64,000 bases of DNA from Farysia itapuensis (Eukaryota > Basidiomycota > Ustilaginomycetes > Ustilaginales > Ustilaginaceae): NCBI GenBank assembly GCA_023212645.1, contig JALBYC010000006.1:186001-250000 (forward strand), read 5' to 3'. How positions within the stretch are numbered: position 1 is the first letter of the stretch; each line of letters begins with the position of its first letter. Shown piece after piece: positions 1 through 10,705 of this stretch. Both the position numbers and the translations under genes were made by a program. The notes below the pieces were generated by a model. It made no database searches, was not told the DNA's origin, and saw only the letters and a program-made list of their open reading frames with translations.

Positions 1-2515
1 TGAACTTGGGTAAGGCCGCTTCCGCGACCGCATTGATCTCGGCTTTCAATGTTTTCTCCGCGTCTGGGTGAACAGGGTTGATCACCTCGTAGGTGAAATC
101 AAATGCTGGCAGCTCCCCGTCTTCCTTTGCAGGGGACGAGGAAACTGGTGCTTCAAGGGGTTTTGGAAGCGCCTTTGGTGCCGAAAAGGAAAAGCCACCA
201 ACGGGGGTTGCCGCTTCTGCCGCTTTTGCAGAAGAAGGAGCTGTTGATGCCGGCTTGTTTGACTGTGGCAGTGAGAAAGTGAAACCTGATGACGGCGCCT
301 GTACTGGCTGGGCAGGCGCTGCACTCGCCGTTGCCACAGCAGGAATTGGGCGGTATGATCGAGTATCGGATTGCGAGGATTCCGTCTCGGACCCTGGTGA
401 CTCAGGCGCCTGAAAAGCGACCGACAAAGGAGACGGCTTCTTTGGCTTCGATGCAGCGTACTGCGAAGGCACAAGACCGGTGTTCAGAGCAGCGGAAGCT
501 GGCGCGGCAGACTTCTGAGGCGTGACTGGGACAGCAGCAGGTGTAGCGACTGGGGTTGCAGCCTTGCCTTGCTGTTGTTGCTGTTGCTGAGATGCCGCTT
601 GCCTTTGACTCTGGTCTTTGGCTTTGGTGAGTGCCTCTAGTCGACGCTGGACTTCCTCCGTCTTCTGCAGTTTGCGGACTTCAAGAGTATTCTCATCCTG
701 CTGCCTCTGCGGCTGCGACACTGGCGCAGGTGGAGAAGCGGTCTGCTGCGTGTCGAGACTGCTCGAGTCTGGCTCTGGGTTGCGTTTTCTTGGAGCTCGA
801 GCTCGAGGTGCTGTACGCTCAATCAGATCAAGGATCGACTCTTTGGGTGGCTCCACTTTTTCCGCAGCCGCCTTCTGCGACTTTGCATTCGCGACTTCTT
901 TCGCTTTGGCTCTCGTCAGCATATTGGCCCTGGCCGATCGGATCGGTCTAGACTCGGGCGGTGCTGCCTTGACCAGACTCGAAGCGTTCTGGTACGGATT
1001 GACAAGCTCGGTCTTGACGGGGTTGCGGACGAGTGGGCTTTCTTTGAGAATGTCTTGGATGGCGCTGGCCGTCCGAGTCGGGACTTTGGGCGGGCTTGTC
1101 TTGACAGGCGCAACCGCGGGTGCAGCGCGTTTCAGGGGAGACGCGGCCGACCCAGCGCGCGGCGTTGACTGCGCTGCGATTTCTCTGGCCAGCGCACTGC
1201 TCTCGTCAGTGCGTCTCTCGAAAGAGGAATCGAATCGAGCAGAGCTATCTGGACTGAAGCTGCTGGGTGCTGCAGCGTTAGGTCTGCGTCGCTTCACATC
1301 GTCAGGTCCAGGCTGATGTTGCTCCTCGGACAAGTCGTCAACAGACCTACGAGCTAGCTGAGGGTCTGTGAAAGATCGCGGTATGAAGTCTCGACCGGTA
1401 TTGGCCATCGCTCTGGTTGGCGGCGCGAGTGTGCGCTTGCGATTAAGCGAGAGACCCGTCATACCGGGCCCCAGGTAGATGGGTCTTCGTCGCGTAACAG
1501 CAGCTGCCACTGCTCCAGACGCCGAAGAAGCAGCTGGACGTGGCGCAAGGAACGAGTAGGCGCTAGATGACGCGGGCAACGTTCGCGTGCCAGGATGGAA
1601 CAGATTGCCCATCGTTTGCGAAGCAGGCAGAGTGTTGGTCGCAACGCTGCTGGCTCGCGAACTTGCGCCGTTGACGGAAGAGGCATCGTACAATCGAGAT
1701 CCTGTCGACGGCTGTAGGAATTCGGACTGCAAGTCTCGGCCCACAGCCATGCTTTCCTCGATTAAACGAATGCAGCCTCCCACTTCGACCTCGCTCAGCC
1801 CACTGCTGCCACCCCGCTGTTTTTCGGAGAAGAAGCGAGCAAGCAGGTCATAGTTACGCGAGACTGGACTCGTGTTGGTGGCTGGCGCTTGATGAGTAGT
1901 AGTGTGCGAAGGTCCCTCGTCGAACTGACCGTACTTGTGGATTCCGGGAGTGAGCAGAGCGTTATCTGCGAGCGGTAGGCTTTTGGCTGGTGCTGGTAGG
2001 GATTGGCGTGGTCTTGGACTTGTGGATCGAGACAGTCGAGGCTGTGGTGGAAGTAGTTGCCGACTGCTTTGCGCCGGGGCTTCTTCAACGTCCATCTCTT
2101 CGCCATGACTGTCTGCTTGCTCGTCGCTCTCGAAAGTCTCCAGCGAAGGATAGAGGCGAGGAGCCGAAGCATCGGCTGACGCGACTTCGTCCCCATCCTC
2201 CTCCTCTTCTGCCCCACCGCCAAAGGCCGCCGAGCGGGATGCACGACTGAAAGCCCTAAACGGGCTGATCATCTGAAAGATATCTCTGATCATGCTGGGA
2301 GAGGCCGTCTTAGACGCAGGTGTAGTCTGTCCAGATGCTCGCAAAGCGACCTGCTTGGTAGGTGTGCGAGTGTAGGGAGAGGCGCGAGGAGGCGTACCTC
2401 CCACTACCGAAGATGCACTGACATGAGACCGAGAAGCAGCTTGTGCATCATCAGCCTCAATATGATTGGCTGAAGCTCCAGTCTTGGACCGTGTATTGTG
2501 CCGAGTAGGACCCAT
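1..2515 (-). CDS. FG nucleoporin of the Nup1/Nup60/Nup153 type (5' part, truncated by window edge)
   Basis: An open minus frame runs from an ATG at 2515 to the left edge without a stop, giving about 838 residues; the C-terminus is outside the window. Near residues 70-85 is a short hydrophobic/basic stretch (MIRDIFQMISPFRAFSRASR) of the kind that forms membrane-binding amphipathic helices in Nup1/Nup60. Around residue 350 is a RRRPIYLGPGM motif. The middle is disordered (Ser/Ala/Pro, a seven-Gln run). The last visible part has FTFSLP and FSFSAP (FG-like) followed by LPAFDFTYEV and a second LPKF, spaced like repeats of nuclear-basket nucleoporins. Expected role: nuclear-basket component binding membrane and transport receptors. 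Family assignment rests on motifs and composition, not on a conserved fold, so it could be another FG protein. Confidence 0.6.
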   Translation of the reverse strand, partial: MGPTRHNTRSKTGASANHIEADDAQAASRSHVSASSVVGGTPPRASPYTRTPTKQVALRASGQTTPASKTASPSMIRDIFQMISPFRAFSRASRSAAFGGGAEEEEDGDEVASADASAPRLYPSLETFESDEQADSHGEEMDVEEAPAQSSRQLLPPQPRLSRSTSPRPRQSLPAPAKSLPLADNALLTPGIHKYGQFDEGPSHTTTHQAPATNTSPVSRNYDLLARFFSEKQRGGSSGLSEVEVGGCIRLIEESMAVGRDLQSEFLQPSTGSRLYDASSVNGASSRASSVATNTLPASQTMGNLFHPGTRTLPASSSAYSFLAPRPAASSASGAVAAAVTRRRPIYLGPGMTGLSLNRKRTLAPPTRAMANTGRDFIPRSFTDPQLARRSVDDLSEEQHQPGPDDVKRRRPNAAAPSSFSPDSSARFDSSFERRTDESSALAREIAAQSTPRAGSAASPLKRAAPAVAPVKTSPPKVPTRTASAIQDILKESPLVRNPVKTELVNPYQNASSLVKAAPPESRPIRSARANMLTRAKAKEVANAKSQKAAAEKVEPPKESILDLIERTAPRARAPRKRNPEPDSSSLDTQQTASPPAPVSQPQRQQDENTLEVRKLQKTEEVQRRLEALTKAKDQSQRQAASQQQQQQQGKAATPVATPAAVPVTPQKSAAPASAALNTGLVPSQYAASKPKKPSPLSVAFQAPESPGSETESSQSDTRSYRPIPAVATASAAPAQPVQAPSSGFTFSLPQSNKPASTAPSSAKAAEAATPVGGFSFSAPKALPKPLEAPVSSSPAKEDGELPAFDFTYEVINPVHPDAEKTLKAEINAVAEAALPKF

Positions 2516-2642
2516 CTGTGTCTTCCGTGGGGGGCTCCCCTATGAAATGCAAGCAAGTCGCACGGGTCCTGATGAGATTGGTGAAGGGGCCAGGCAACAT
2601 CGTCAACCGATCTCCTCTTCCCACCCGAGGTGGTACAAGAAA

Positions 2643-2664
2643 TTTTCGCGATCTTACACTTCAC
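2643..2664. promoter_or_regulatory. Promoter motif TTCGCGATCTTACA upstream of the nucleoporin gene
   Basis: The 14-mer TTCGCGATCTTACA sits at 2645-2658, 130 nt upstream of the nucleoporin ATG. An identical 14-mer lies at 20609-20622 between VPS29 and SET1 and a two-mismatch copy at 19029-19042 between ARL1 and SmE. Function unknown; shared position in promoters is the only support. Confidence 0.35.
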
Positions 2665-2755
2665 TGAACAAAACTCGATCTCGGAACAAAGCATACCGCG
2701 CGCTACACAGATCTCTGTCAGCTTGTACACTTTGGGTTGATTCAGGTGTGCGTGA

Positions 2756-5098
2756 CTAAGAGGAATAGTTGAGATCATTCGTGGGCTGCGCCAAGACATC
2801 GTTGACAGAGGCAGTCTGCATACCTGTTACGAGCGCATCGACGTGAGTGCCATCTGTGGGGCCTGTTCCAAGCTGGCCCTCAAGAATCGTTTGCGTCGGC
2901 ACGGCGAGCGGCGCTGCACCGACGGGGAGATAATCAATGCCGTCGGTCGCCACTTCGGAACCACCGACGCCTTGCGTTCGCGCACCGGCAGTGCCGAAGG
3001 ACTGGGCCGGTAGAGATCCAGACTGTGAGAGAGCGGCCGGGTTTGGTCCCACTTTTGCGCCGGGGATGGGAGCCGCTGCCACGGGCGGAGATCGCGAGCT
3101 GAGCCCGGTGAGATCGCCCACACCATCTCGGAAGTCACGCCCGATCTTGAGATGCCGCGCTTGAGCAGCTGTCATGTCGGGCACTGTGCAAGTCGACACC
3201 GGCGCAGAGGAAGGGACTGGCTCTGCTTCATTTGGAGGGGAAGCAACGTGAACGCTGCTGCTGAGGGACGGAGAATGCACCTCAGAGGTGGACGCCAAGG
3301 TGAACATTACGCCGTTGCCCTCGCCAGGTCGGATTGTGGCTGCACTCGAACTGGCAATGCTTCCGCGCGCTTGGGCGGGCACGGCATAGTCGTCGACAGA
3401 GCCGCGTGCATTGACGTTGGAGCTGCTAGGCTGGCGCGACTGAGCGGCTGAACTGACCTGGCTCGGCGGAGCGTCGGGATGCAACATACCAATCATGGGC
3501 CCTCTGGCCATAAGCGCCTGTCTCACCATGTCTGCAGACGGTCCATCCATGCCAGTCTGGCGGTCATCATCGTCATCACTGATCGACGCAGCAGACTCTG
3601 TGTCTGTGTCTTCGGCACTTGAAGCAGTGCTACCTTCCCATATTTCGGCGTCGTCTTCATCATCGTCGTCGTCCTCGCGATTCAGCATTTCTTCAATCGT
3701 CTGCTCCACCTCTTCGTACTGCGCCCTGAGAATGGCCTGACCTTCAGGCACGCTGCCGTCACGGCCCAGCCACTTGCGCACGCCCGTGTCGGTTCCATCC
3801 TTGTCGAGCACTTTGCTACGCATGTTGTCAATTTGGTGCAGAGCAAGCCGGTACGGGTAAAGGTCGCGCATCGTGAAAGGCCCTCCATACTTGCTGACTT
3901 CCTTCAAGCATTTGGATACCGTCGAGAGCTTATTGCTGATGGGCATCAACTCTTCCGATATCGGTTCAGACGAAGCCACCAGTCGGTAAATGAGACCGTA
4001 GCAACGCCGTAGCAAATACAAAAGAACCAGTTGACCTTCCGGCTGTTTGCCCTCGGAATCGACAAATTTGCCATCGACCCGCAAGCGGTCGATCTCCTTG
4101 AGTGTGACCTGGTAGTTCCACAAATCAGTCTCTCGCAGTGTCCATCGATGTGTAAGGACAAGATGTTCCAGTTGCGACTTGATCTCGACGAGCCGGTCGT
4201 AGATGGGCTGCAAGGTCATAGGTACTTCGTCGTTCCTGACTGTAATGTCGTGACAGATCTCAAAGCACTCTTCCAGGAGTCCGACGAGGATAGCCTGACC
4301 TGCTGGAACAGAGCTGCCTCCTGGACCCAAGAACTTTCCGTCGACTCTCTTTGCATCAATCTTGCGAAGCTCCTCTTGCAGTTGCTTGATTTCGGCTCGA
4401 GCGGGCTTGGGTTTGGCCGCGGCCGCCGCAAGTTGTCTCCTGATATTGATAATCTTTTGGTGGATGGGGACCAGTTCGACCGAGAGAACTTTGAGAGTGC
4501 CTTCGAGTTTTCGTAGAGTCTTTTCGCACGCTTCAAATTTGCGCGTCATGAGCTTGGTTAGCTGCGGAGGGTGACGACCGCCATCGCCGTCTCGTCGAAT
4601 GATCTCGCGAAGCTCGGCGAGACGTGAACCAAAGGGCTGCAGATCTGCTTCCGTATACACACCAGATTCCTGAAGATGGTCAAGCAATTGTTTCATACAA
4701 GACAGCTGGGAGAAGGTCGCTGGACTCTCTTTGCTTCTGCCGATAGTCAAGAAGAAGAGACTGAGGAGGGAAAAGACGTCGTTGAGCGTGGTGTCGACCC
4801 GATTCGTCTGAAAGATGGGAGAGTCGTCCGGGTTCTGTCCGTCTGCGTGATCGGGCTGCTCCTGATGATCGGAGCTGGAGCTGGTGGCAGAGGCAGCCTG
4901 ACTATTGGCCTGCAGCTCATCACGCACCGTGTTTAGACGGGTGATCTGCTTGATGACTTGCTGGTAGATCTGCTGGACGTCGTGCGATCGGATGAATTCG
5001 GAGCTATCCTTTTTGAGCGCTGTCAGTCGATTGCGAATGTTGATGAGAGCCTCCAGAATGGGAAGCTCTTCATGTGGGATGCTGGACATGGAAGACAT
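2756..5098 (-). CDS. DUF2408 / UPF0662 family protein
   Basis: Intronless 780-residue frame starting at an ATG (second in-frame Met at residue 4). The N-terminal 450 residues are helical with two similar halves: the opening ILEALINIRNRLTALKK and later LVEIKSQLEHL and PISNKLSTVSKCLKEV, matching the DUF2408 (UPF0662, fission yeast C30C2.08-like) architecture. Around residue 473 is a very acidic block (DDDDDEDDAE) followed by a Ser/Thr/Asp-rich linker, and the last 250 residues are disordered. No catalytic motif or membrane segment is visible. The family is reported in fungi as cytoplasmic/nuclear without defined biochemistry. I recognise the family, not the function. Confidence 0.75.
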   Translation of the reverse strand: MSSMSSIPHEELPILEALINIRNRLTALKKDSSEFIRSHDVQQIYQQVIKQITRLNTVRDELQANSQAASATSSSSDHQEQPDHADGQNPDDSPIFQTNRVDTTLNDVFSLLSLFFLTIGRSKESPATFSQLSCMKQLLDHLQESGVYTEADLQPFGSRLAELREIIRRDGDGGRHPPQLTKLMTRKFEACEKTLRKLEGTLKVLSVELVPIHQKIINIRRQLAAAAAKPKPARAEIKQLQEELRKIDAKRVDGKFLGPGGSSVPAGQAILVGLLEECFEICHDITVRNDEVPMTLQPIYDRLVEIKSQLEHLVLTHRWTLRETDLWNYQVTLKEIDRLRVDGKFVDSEGKQPEGQLVLLYLLRRCYGLIYRLVASSEPISEELMPISNKLSTVSKCLKEVSKYGGPFTMRDLYPYRLALHQIDNMRSKVLDKDGTDTGVRKWLGRDGSVPEGQAILRAQYEEVEQTIEEMLNREDDDDDEDDAEIWEGSTASSAEDTDTESAASISDDDDDRQTGMDGPSADMVRQALMARGPMIGMLHPDAPPSQVSSAAQSRQPSSSNVNARGSVDDYAVPAQARGSIASSSAATIRPGEGNGVMFTLASTSEVHSPSLSSSVHVASPPNEAEPVPSSAPVSTCTVPDMTAAQARHLKIGRDFRDGVGDLTGLSSRSPPVAAAPIPGAKVGPNPAALSQSGSLPAQSFGTAGARTQGVGGSEVATDGIDYLPVGAAPLAVPTQTILEGQLGTGPTDGTHVDALVTGMQTASVNDVLAQPTNDLNYSS

Positions 5099-5540
5099 AG
5101 CAATACACGCAGAGAAAGTTGGGCTGAGAACACGTCTACGGGCAAACGGAGGATAGGCTGCTGATGGCGGGAGTTGACATTCGACGACAAGACGGACGCT
5201 GGCAGTGGGCGGTTGACGGTATAGCTGTAGAGGGATCGCAGTTCAATCTGTCGGGCTAGAATATCTGCAAGGCTGACAGGTAAGAATGTCAACGTAGTGA
5301 TGTGGAACTGCTGGAAGGAAGGCTTCTGTGAATGTGGTGGTACAAGGGTGATGGTCGTTCTGGAAGCCGTGGACTCAACCGCGTCTGCTCAGCATACGAA
5401 CAAAAATAGCCGCGGAAGTAAACATAATCTGTCAGATTCGCGAAATTGCTATCACGCTCATGCGCTCACGCTTATATATGCTTGTACGGCGTAGCATGCT
5501 AGCATGCTGATCTAGACGAGAGAGATAGAGTGCAGATCAT
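5099..5540. other. Intergenic: UPF0662 promoter and HMT1 3' flank
   Basis: Both neighbours are on the minus strand. No open frame with coding character. A perfect 16-nt palindrome made of two AGCATGCT units lies at 5493-5508, 33 nt past the HMT1 stop. Confidence 0.6.
5493..5508. repeat. 16-nt perfect palindrome (two AGCATGCT units)
   Basis: AGCATGCTAGCATGCT equals its own reverse complement and is also a tandem duplication of a palindromic 8-mer. It lies just downstream of the HMT1 stop codon on the minus strand. Confidence 0.6.
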
Positions 5541-8500
5541 TCAGCTGGTACTTGCTTTTTGTCGCCTCTCCTTCTCGCGGCGTTTGGCGTTCTTCTTCCT
5601 GCTTTGAATACGTTTCTTGTCCTCTTTGGTCTGCGTAGAAGCAAGGTCTGAGCCAGATGGCGACGAGTGGTCGTCTTCGATATTTGAGCTGTTTCCGCTA
5701 GAGAGTTCAGCATCGGTGCGGGAAGTTGGCTTCAGATGCCTGTTTTCGTGTCCACCGTTGCTTGTCGATCTACCGTTCATGTCATTGCTGTCTATATGAT
5801 TGCCATTGACCACGGGAATTTTAGCATCGCCTGATTTGATGGGCGGCACGACTCCAAGCAGTCCGGATGCGGCAATCACCTCGATCGGGCTCGTCGGTGA
5901 CATGATGGTTTCGCCTTCGTCTTCCTCGGCGTCGCGCGCTTCCTGCATGGCAGCAGCAGCGGCCTCTTGCTCCTTTTGCGTCTTGATCTGTTGCTCCCAC
6001 ATCTTGCTGTACGCTCCACCTCGGGCGATAAGGTCAGCGTGTGGTCCAACCTCGATCACTTTGCCGTCATCCATGACAATGATGTTGTCGCAGTTGATGA
6101 TAGTGGAAAGCCGGTGAGCAATGGTCAAGCTCGAGCGGCCGTGCATCAAGGTGTTAAGAGCGGTCTGGAGCTGACGTTCAGTGTGACTGTCCAAGGCCGA
6201 AGTAGCCTCGTCGAGGAGTAAAATGGGTGGGTTCTTGAGCATGGTACGCGCAATTGCTACGCGTTGCTTTTCGCCACCTGACAAGCGTACGCCTCGCTCG
6301 CCGACGACCGTGCTGTAGCCTTCCGGGAAGGTCAGAATACGGTCGTGAATCTGAGCAGCAAGCGCAGCTGCTTCAACTGCCTCATCAGAGGCTTTAGTAT
6401 CACCATACAAGATGTTATGTCGAATGTCGGTGTTAAACAGCGAGGGTTCTTGAGGAACGATCCCGATCGCACTTCTTAAAGATGCCTGCGTAACCTTTCG
6501 AATGTCTTGGCCATCGATCAAGATACGACCCGACTGTATGTCGTAGAAGCGGTATAGGAGACGCAGCACGGACGACTTGCCAGCTCCAGATTCTCCAACC
6601 AGGGCGACACTGGAATGGCGATCAATCTTGAAGCTCAGGCCTTTGAGCGCTTCCATTTTGCCATCGTACGAAAAGTGTACGTTGTCAAACTCGATAACTC
6701 CATCAGTAATAACCAGGTCCTTGGCACCTGGTTCGTCCTTGACCTCGGTTTTTTCCTCTAGCAATGTCATCAACTTGTCGGTGTCCACCAGATTCTGTTG
6801 AACGACTCGATACAGCGTTCCAAGCATCGAGAGAGGACTGTACACTTGTGCGAGATACGTGACAAAGACGACAAACTGGGAGCTGGTCGCTTCGCCTCGA
6901 ACGACTCTACCTGCAACGAGCAAGAGGGTAAACAGAGTGCCAAAGGCCAAGATGAGGTTTTGTGCCATGTTGAGGATGTTGAGACTGGAAATGACCTGAT
7001 ATTCAGCTTTCTGGAAGTCTGTCAAGGCACTGCGGAAGCGTTCGGCCTCGTACGACTCGTTGCTGTAACTCTTGACTGTCTCCCAGTTCATGAGCACATC
7101 GGCAGATATGGCTCTGCAGATGGAGTCCTTGTTGTTCATTGCTCTGCGCAAGCTCGTTCGCCAGGTGGTCAGCTGCACACTGATCCAGGTGTAGGACACC
7201 ATGACAACAAAAAGCGTCGCACCAACGCCCGCGCTGAAAGTGCGTGTCATGTAGATCATGGCCACAAAGATGTCGATAAAGACCGGCATGAGTGAGAAAA
7301 GCAGATATTGGAAGAAGTTGTTGATAGCGCTGCCTCGGTCCAAGATTCGGAGGACTTCACCCGTCTTCTTCTTTGTGTGAAAAGACATGCTAAGATTGAG
7401 CAGATGCTCGAATGCCATCATGCTCATCATCCTGTCCGAATACTGTTCGACGGGAATCCAAAGAACGCTTTGAGCGACGTTGAGAAGACTACCGGATCCC
7501 TGGAGTACTTTGAAACCAGAGTACAATGCAAAATCTACCCATGGGGTCTTGTTGTTGGAAAGATCGTCGACAAGTCTTCCGAGCGTGAGAGGGGTGAAGA
7601 AGTTGACCACACGCGCAACAAAGAGGAGAGCGACACAGACCATTGCAATCAGCTGTAGCTTGACTGACTTGGATGGCCAAAGATATGGGAACAGCACCTT
7701 GATGCGATGAATAAATACCCTGAACGTAGGGGGAGGCGGGGTTGCCGCTACAGTCAGACCCATGGAGGCGTTAGGATCTCGATTCGGTGTCTGGCTGCCA
7801 GAAGCATTGGCAAGCTTCTGCTTGGAGTCATCTTTGCCGTTCGTACCGGCATTGGTGGACGTAGCTCCATAGGAGGTCATCGTGCCAGGAGGTTGAAGTA
7901 GACTCGTGGTTTCTTGAGAAGGACCGGGTGCGACTCGACCGTCAGACTGACTATCTTGATTGGCGAGCTCTGAAGCGCGAATGAAACGGACGCGGTCCCA
8001 CGACAGTGCGACGATGAGAACTGGGTAGCTGATGAGCAGGCGCACTATGATGAGCACAAGCTGTCCGATGGACCAGCGACTGGTGGAAGGTAAGTCTCGT
8101 CTGTCCTTGGGAATCATGTAGAAAATGAGAAGGCAAGCGTCGGTCGCAGCACCGGCCAGCACCGACCAGCCTGATTTCCCTCGTCCGTACGTGCCTCTGC
8201 CGCGCAGCTTTTCTTCCCACAGACACGCAACGACGACAGAGCCCCAGGAGATGAGACCGCCAAGAGCCTGGATATCGATGGCATGCCACAACGGCAGATC
8301 TGGTTGCCATTCCTTCGGAGGGATGACTGCGCGAAGGATGATGAGAGCGCCAGACACAATGTAGCTCGCCGCGAGACTGAGCTGCATGCTCTGGGTGAGG
8401 AAACGTCGCCGAGATCGAACAGGTACGACTACGGGAATTGGCTGTGGCTCTTGCTCCTCCCGCTGCACTGCGGCTGAAAGACCATGCTCGGCTTCCTGGC

Positions 8501-8675
8501 GTAGCGATTGATACTCGGATCGTTGCGGGCTCAAGAGGTGCTTAACATATCTCTTGCTGGGTTCGATTGCAACGGAGAGAATAGCGATCAGGAGGATGGC
8601 GCAAGGTTGGACGATGCGCGTAACCGTCAGGGCAGCATCGTACTCGGCCATGGTCGGCGCACGTAGTAGTGTCAT
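5541..8675 (-). CDS. hmt1: HMT1-type vacuolar ABC half-transporter
   Basis: 1044 residues without introns from the ATG at 8675; the frame extends 13 codons further upstream but only to a GTG, and a second ATG at 8651 has a good ACCATGG context. Order: about five N-terminal membrane segments (the extra domain of HMT1/ABCB6 proteins), a Ser/Thr/Gly-rich linker near residues 245-310, a six-helix ABC membrane domain, then one nucleotide-binding domain with Walker A GESGAGKSS near residue 693, signature LSGGEKQR near 797, Walker B ILLLDEATSALD and the switch His in TIAHRLST. The C-tail is strongly basic. Fission yeast HMT1 is a vacuolar half-transporter giving cadmium tolerance by moving phytochelatin/glutathione-metal complexes; the same role is inferred. 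Half-transporters work as homodimers. Confidence 0.88.
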   Translation of the reverse strand: MTLLRAPTMAEYDAALTVTRIVQPCAILLIAILSVAIEPSKRYVKHLLSPQRSEYQSLRQEAEHGLSAAVQREEQEPQPIPVVVPVRSRRRFLTQSMQLSLAASYIVSGALIILRAVIPPKEWQPDLPLWHAIDIQALGGLISWGSVVVACLWEEKLRGRGTYGRGKSGWSVLAGAATDACLLIFYMIPKDRRDLPSTSRWSIGQLVLIIVRLLISYPVLIVALSWDRVRFIRASELANQDSQSDGRVAPGPSQETTSLLQPPGTMTSYGATSTNAGTNGKDDSKQKLANASGSQTPNRDPNASMGLTVAATPPPPTFRVFIHRIKVLFPYLWPSKSVKLQLIAMVCVALLFVARVVNFFTPLTLGRLVDDLSNNKTPWVDFALYSGFKVLQGSGSLLNVAQSVLWIPVEQYSDRMMSMMAFEHLLNLSMSFHTKKKTGEVLRILDRGSAINNFFQYLLFSLMPVFIDIFVAMIYMTRTFSAGVGATLFVVMVSYTWISVQLTTWRTSLRRAMNNKDSICRAISADVLMNWETVKSYSNESYEAERFRSALTDFQKAEYQVISSLNILNMAQNLILAFGTLFTLLLVAGRVVRGEATSSQFVVFVTYLAQVYSPLSMLGTLYRVVQQNLVDTDKLMTLLEEKTEVKDEPGAKDLVITDGVIEFDNVHFSYDGKMEALKGLSFKIDRHSSVALVGESGAGKSSVLRLLYRFYDIQSGRILIDGQDIRKVTQASLRSAIGIVPQEPSLFNTDIRHNILYGDTKASDEAVEAAALAAQIHDRILTFPEGYSTVVGERGVRLSGGEKQRVAIARTMLKNPPILLLDEATSALDSHTERQLQTALNTLMHGRSSLTIAHRLSTIINCDNIIVMDDGKVIEVGPHADLIARGGAYSKMWEQQIKTQKEQEAAAAAMQEARDAEEDEGETIMSPTSPIEVIAASGLLGVVPPIKSGDAKIPVVNGNHIDSNDMNGRSTSNGGHENRHLKPTSRTDAELSSGNSSNIEDDHSSPSGSDLASTQTKEDKKRIQSRKKNAKRREKERRQKASTS

Positions 8676-9119
8676 GATGGTAGCCCGCGCTTGCAAAGCA
8701 GATACTTCATCCACACCGTTCGTGGCACAACGGAAGCACGTACGACAGCCAACTCAGCCCAAAGCAGAAAAAGCATGCGGAACAACTGCATGCAACTGTG
8801 CAACTGATCAACTGATGAAATGTGCACAAGTGGCCTAACACTTATTCAGGGTCCATTGCTGCACGTGACCCGGACACCACCGACATATGGCCGATGCCGT
8901 ACGTCAGCCTGCCGAACATAGGAACCAAGGTTGGCCGCTAGCCGAGCCGGCAAGTCATAGAAGGCACTGCCAGACGAGCGATGCTATTACATCCCAGAAA
9001 AGTTGGCGAGCAACACGTTGCCCAACTCCGATCTGCACAGACCATGCCGCCGGCCTGTCTTGCTCAACGTTTCTCTGTCTAGACCATCTCTACATCTCCT
9101 CACCTCTTCACGCTACATC
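8676..9119. promoter_or_regulatory. Shared promoter between HMT1 and the aminotransferase
   Basis: Head-to-head intergenic region of 444 bp. It holds a CACGTGAC box at 8862-8869 (Cbf1/USF-type E-box) and a pyrimidine-rich leader just before the aminotransferase ATG. No other gene seen. Confidence 0.5.
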
Positions 9120-10705
9120 ATGGTTTCTGCTTCTGCGCTGCGGCGCCAGTCAGAGTCTGCAGCCGGCAAGCATTTGAGTCACGAGTCGCAGTCGGAAGCG
9201 CATCAGCTCTTTAGATCTCATCCCGGACACAACAAGCATGACACGGAGCAGCCGTTCCCCTCTACGCACTCTTCCGGTGGCAGTGGCAAGCACGAAGAAA
9301 AGTTCCCTGGAATTCAGCATCCTGGTTCAACCGGTGTGATCTATGTGACAGATAGGGCCATGTCCAATGGGTTCTACTATGGAAACACCGAGTGGGCCAA
9401 TATGGGACAAGGAGCTCCAGAAGTCGGCGACATCCCCGGTGCTGCTCCCAGATCTTTGAAGTTCGACCTCACGTCCTTTGGAGACGGCGTTCACGAGTAT
9501 GCACCCAACACTGGTACTAAAGAGCTTCGCAAGGCTGTGGCCAACTACTACAACGTCACCTATCGCAAAGGCAAGAAACAGCAGTACGACATGAGCAACG
9601 TCTGCATCGTACCCGGAGGCAGAGCTGGTATGACCCGTCTCGCTGCTGTCATCGGATCCGTCAACTGCGGGTATCAATTGCCAGAATACACCAGCTACGA
9701 AAGCATGCTCAGCGCTTTCAAGAGCCTAGTTCCCATCCCCACCGTCTTGTCGGAAGAAGACCGATACAAGCTCAGCCCAGCAGATCTACGAAAGGAGATC
9801 AGAGGACGCGGACTCAGTGCTATGATCATGTCCAACCCGCGCAACCCGACTGGAATGCTTATCGAGGGCGAAGAGCTCAAAGAGCTAGTCGAAACATCCC
9901 AAGATCTCGGCTGCACCATCATTCTGGACGAATTCTACAGCTGGTACATGCACGAGGGTCCGCTCGGTCGAGCTGTCTCGGCAGCCGAACACATCGAAGA
10001 GATAAACGAGTGTCCAACAGGTAAGTGTTTTGCACCGTGCTTCCATACGTGTCTCCCAAATTGACAGCATTCGTTTCGGGCACAGTGATCCTTGACGGCG
10101 TTACCAAAGGTTTCAGACTGCCCGGCTGGCGAGTTTGCTGGGTCGTCGGGCCCAAGGATATCATTTCTGCTCTCAACCAGTCCGGTAGTTTCCTTGACGG
10201 AGGCACTTCGCATCCGATGCAATGCATGGTCTTACCAATGCTTGACGTCGACCGATGCAACCAAGACCGCTTGGCACTTCAGAAACTCTTCCGACACAAA
10301 CGTCAACACGTACTCGATCGGCTGGCCAAAATGGGCCTGCCCGTTAAAGTAGAGCCGCAGGCCACCTTTTACATCTGGCTTTCGCTAGAGTCGCTTCCCG
10401 CGCCGCTCAATTCGGGATTGGTCATGTTTGAGGAGCTCTTACGAGAAAAGACCATCGTCGTTCCCGGCGTCGCCTTCGATATCAACCCGTCCCATCGTCG
10501 CAACATTGTCACCAGCCCGTGCGAGAAGTTTATTCGCATCTCGTGCGGTCCTGAGCTGGAGCAGCTGGACCGAGGTTTGGACGCTTTGGAACGTGTTATT
10601 GCAAAGGGACATCCGAGCCACGAACAAAACGAGTCGCTGGGAAAGGGCTTCAAACCCACCAAAGACTCTCACGTCGACGCCAAGCACTCCAATCATGACC
10701 ATTGA
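9120..10705 (+). CDS. PLP-dependent aminotransferase, class I/II
   Basis: Two exons, 9120-10020 and 10086-10705, joined over a 65-nt intron (10021-10085, GTAAGT...CACAG, phase 1) give 506 residues. The ATG follows a pyrimidine-rich leader; an in-frame upstream stretch starts only with TTG. Fold-type I aminotransferase landmarks: NPRNPTG near residue 240, ILDEFYSWY (PLP-binding Asp/Tyr), and TKGFRLPGWR across the exon junction, where Lys308 should form the Schiff base. The first 65 residues are charged and His-rich without homologous features I recognise, and the C-terminal 40 residues are basic/His-rich. The substrate cannot be read from sequence; aspartate/alanine-like or a less usual amino acid are all possible. 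Confidence 0.82.

Noticed and set aside
618..1316. 232-codon plus-strand frame opposite the nucleoporin gene
   Set aside because: The minus frame is open across the whole 2.5 kb and has nucleoporin motifs; the plus frame is an Ala/Ser/Leu-rich shadow with no recognisable domain.
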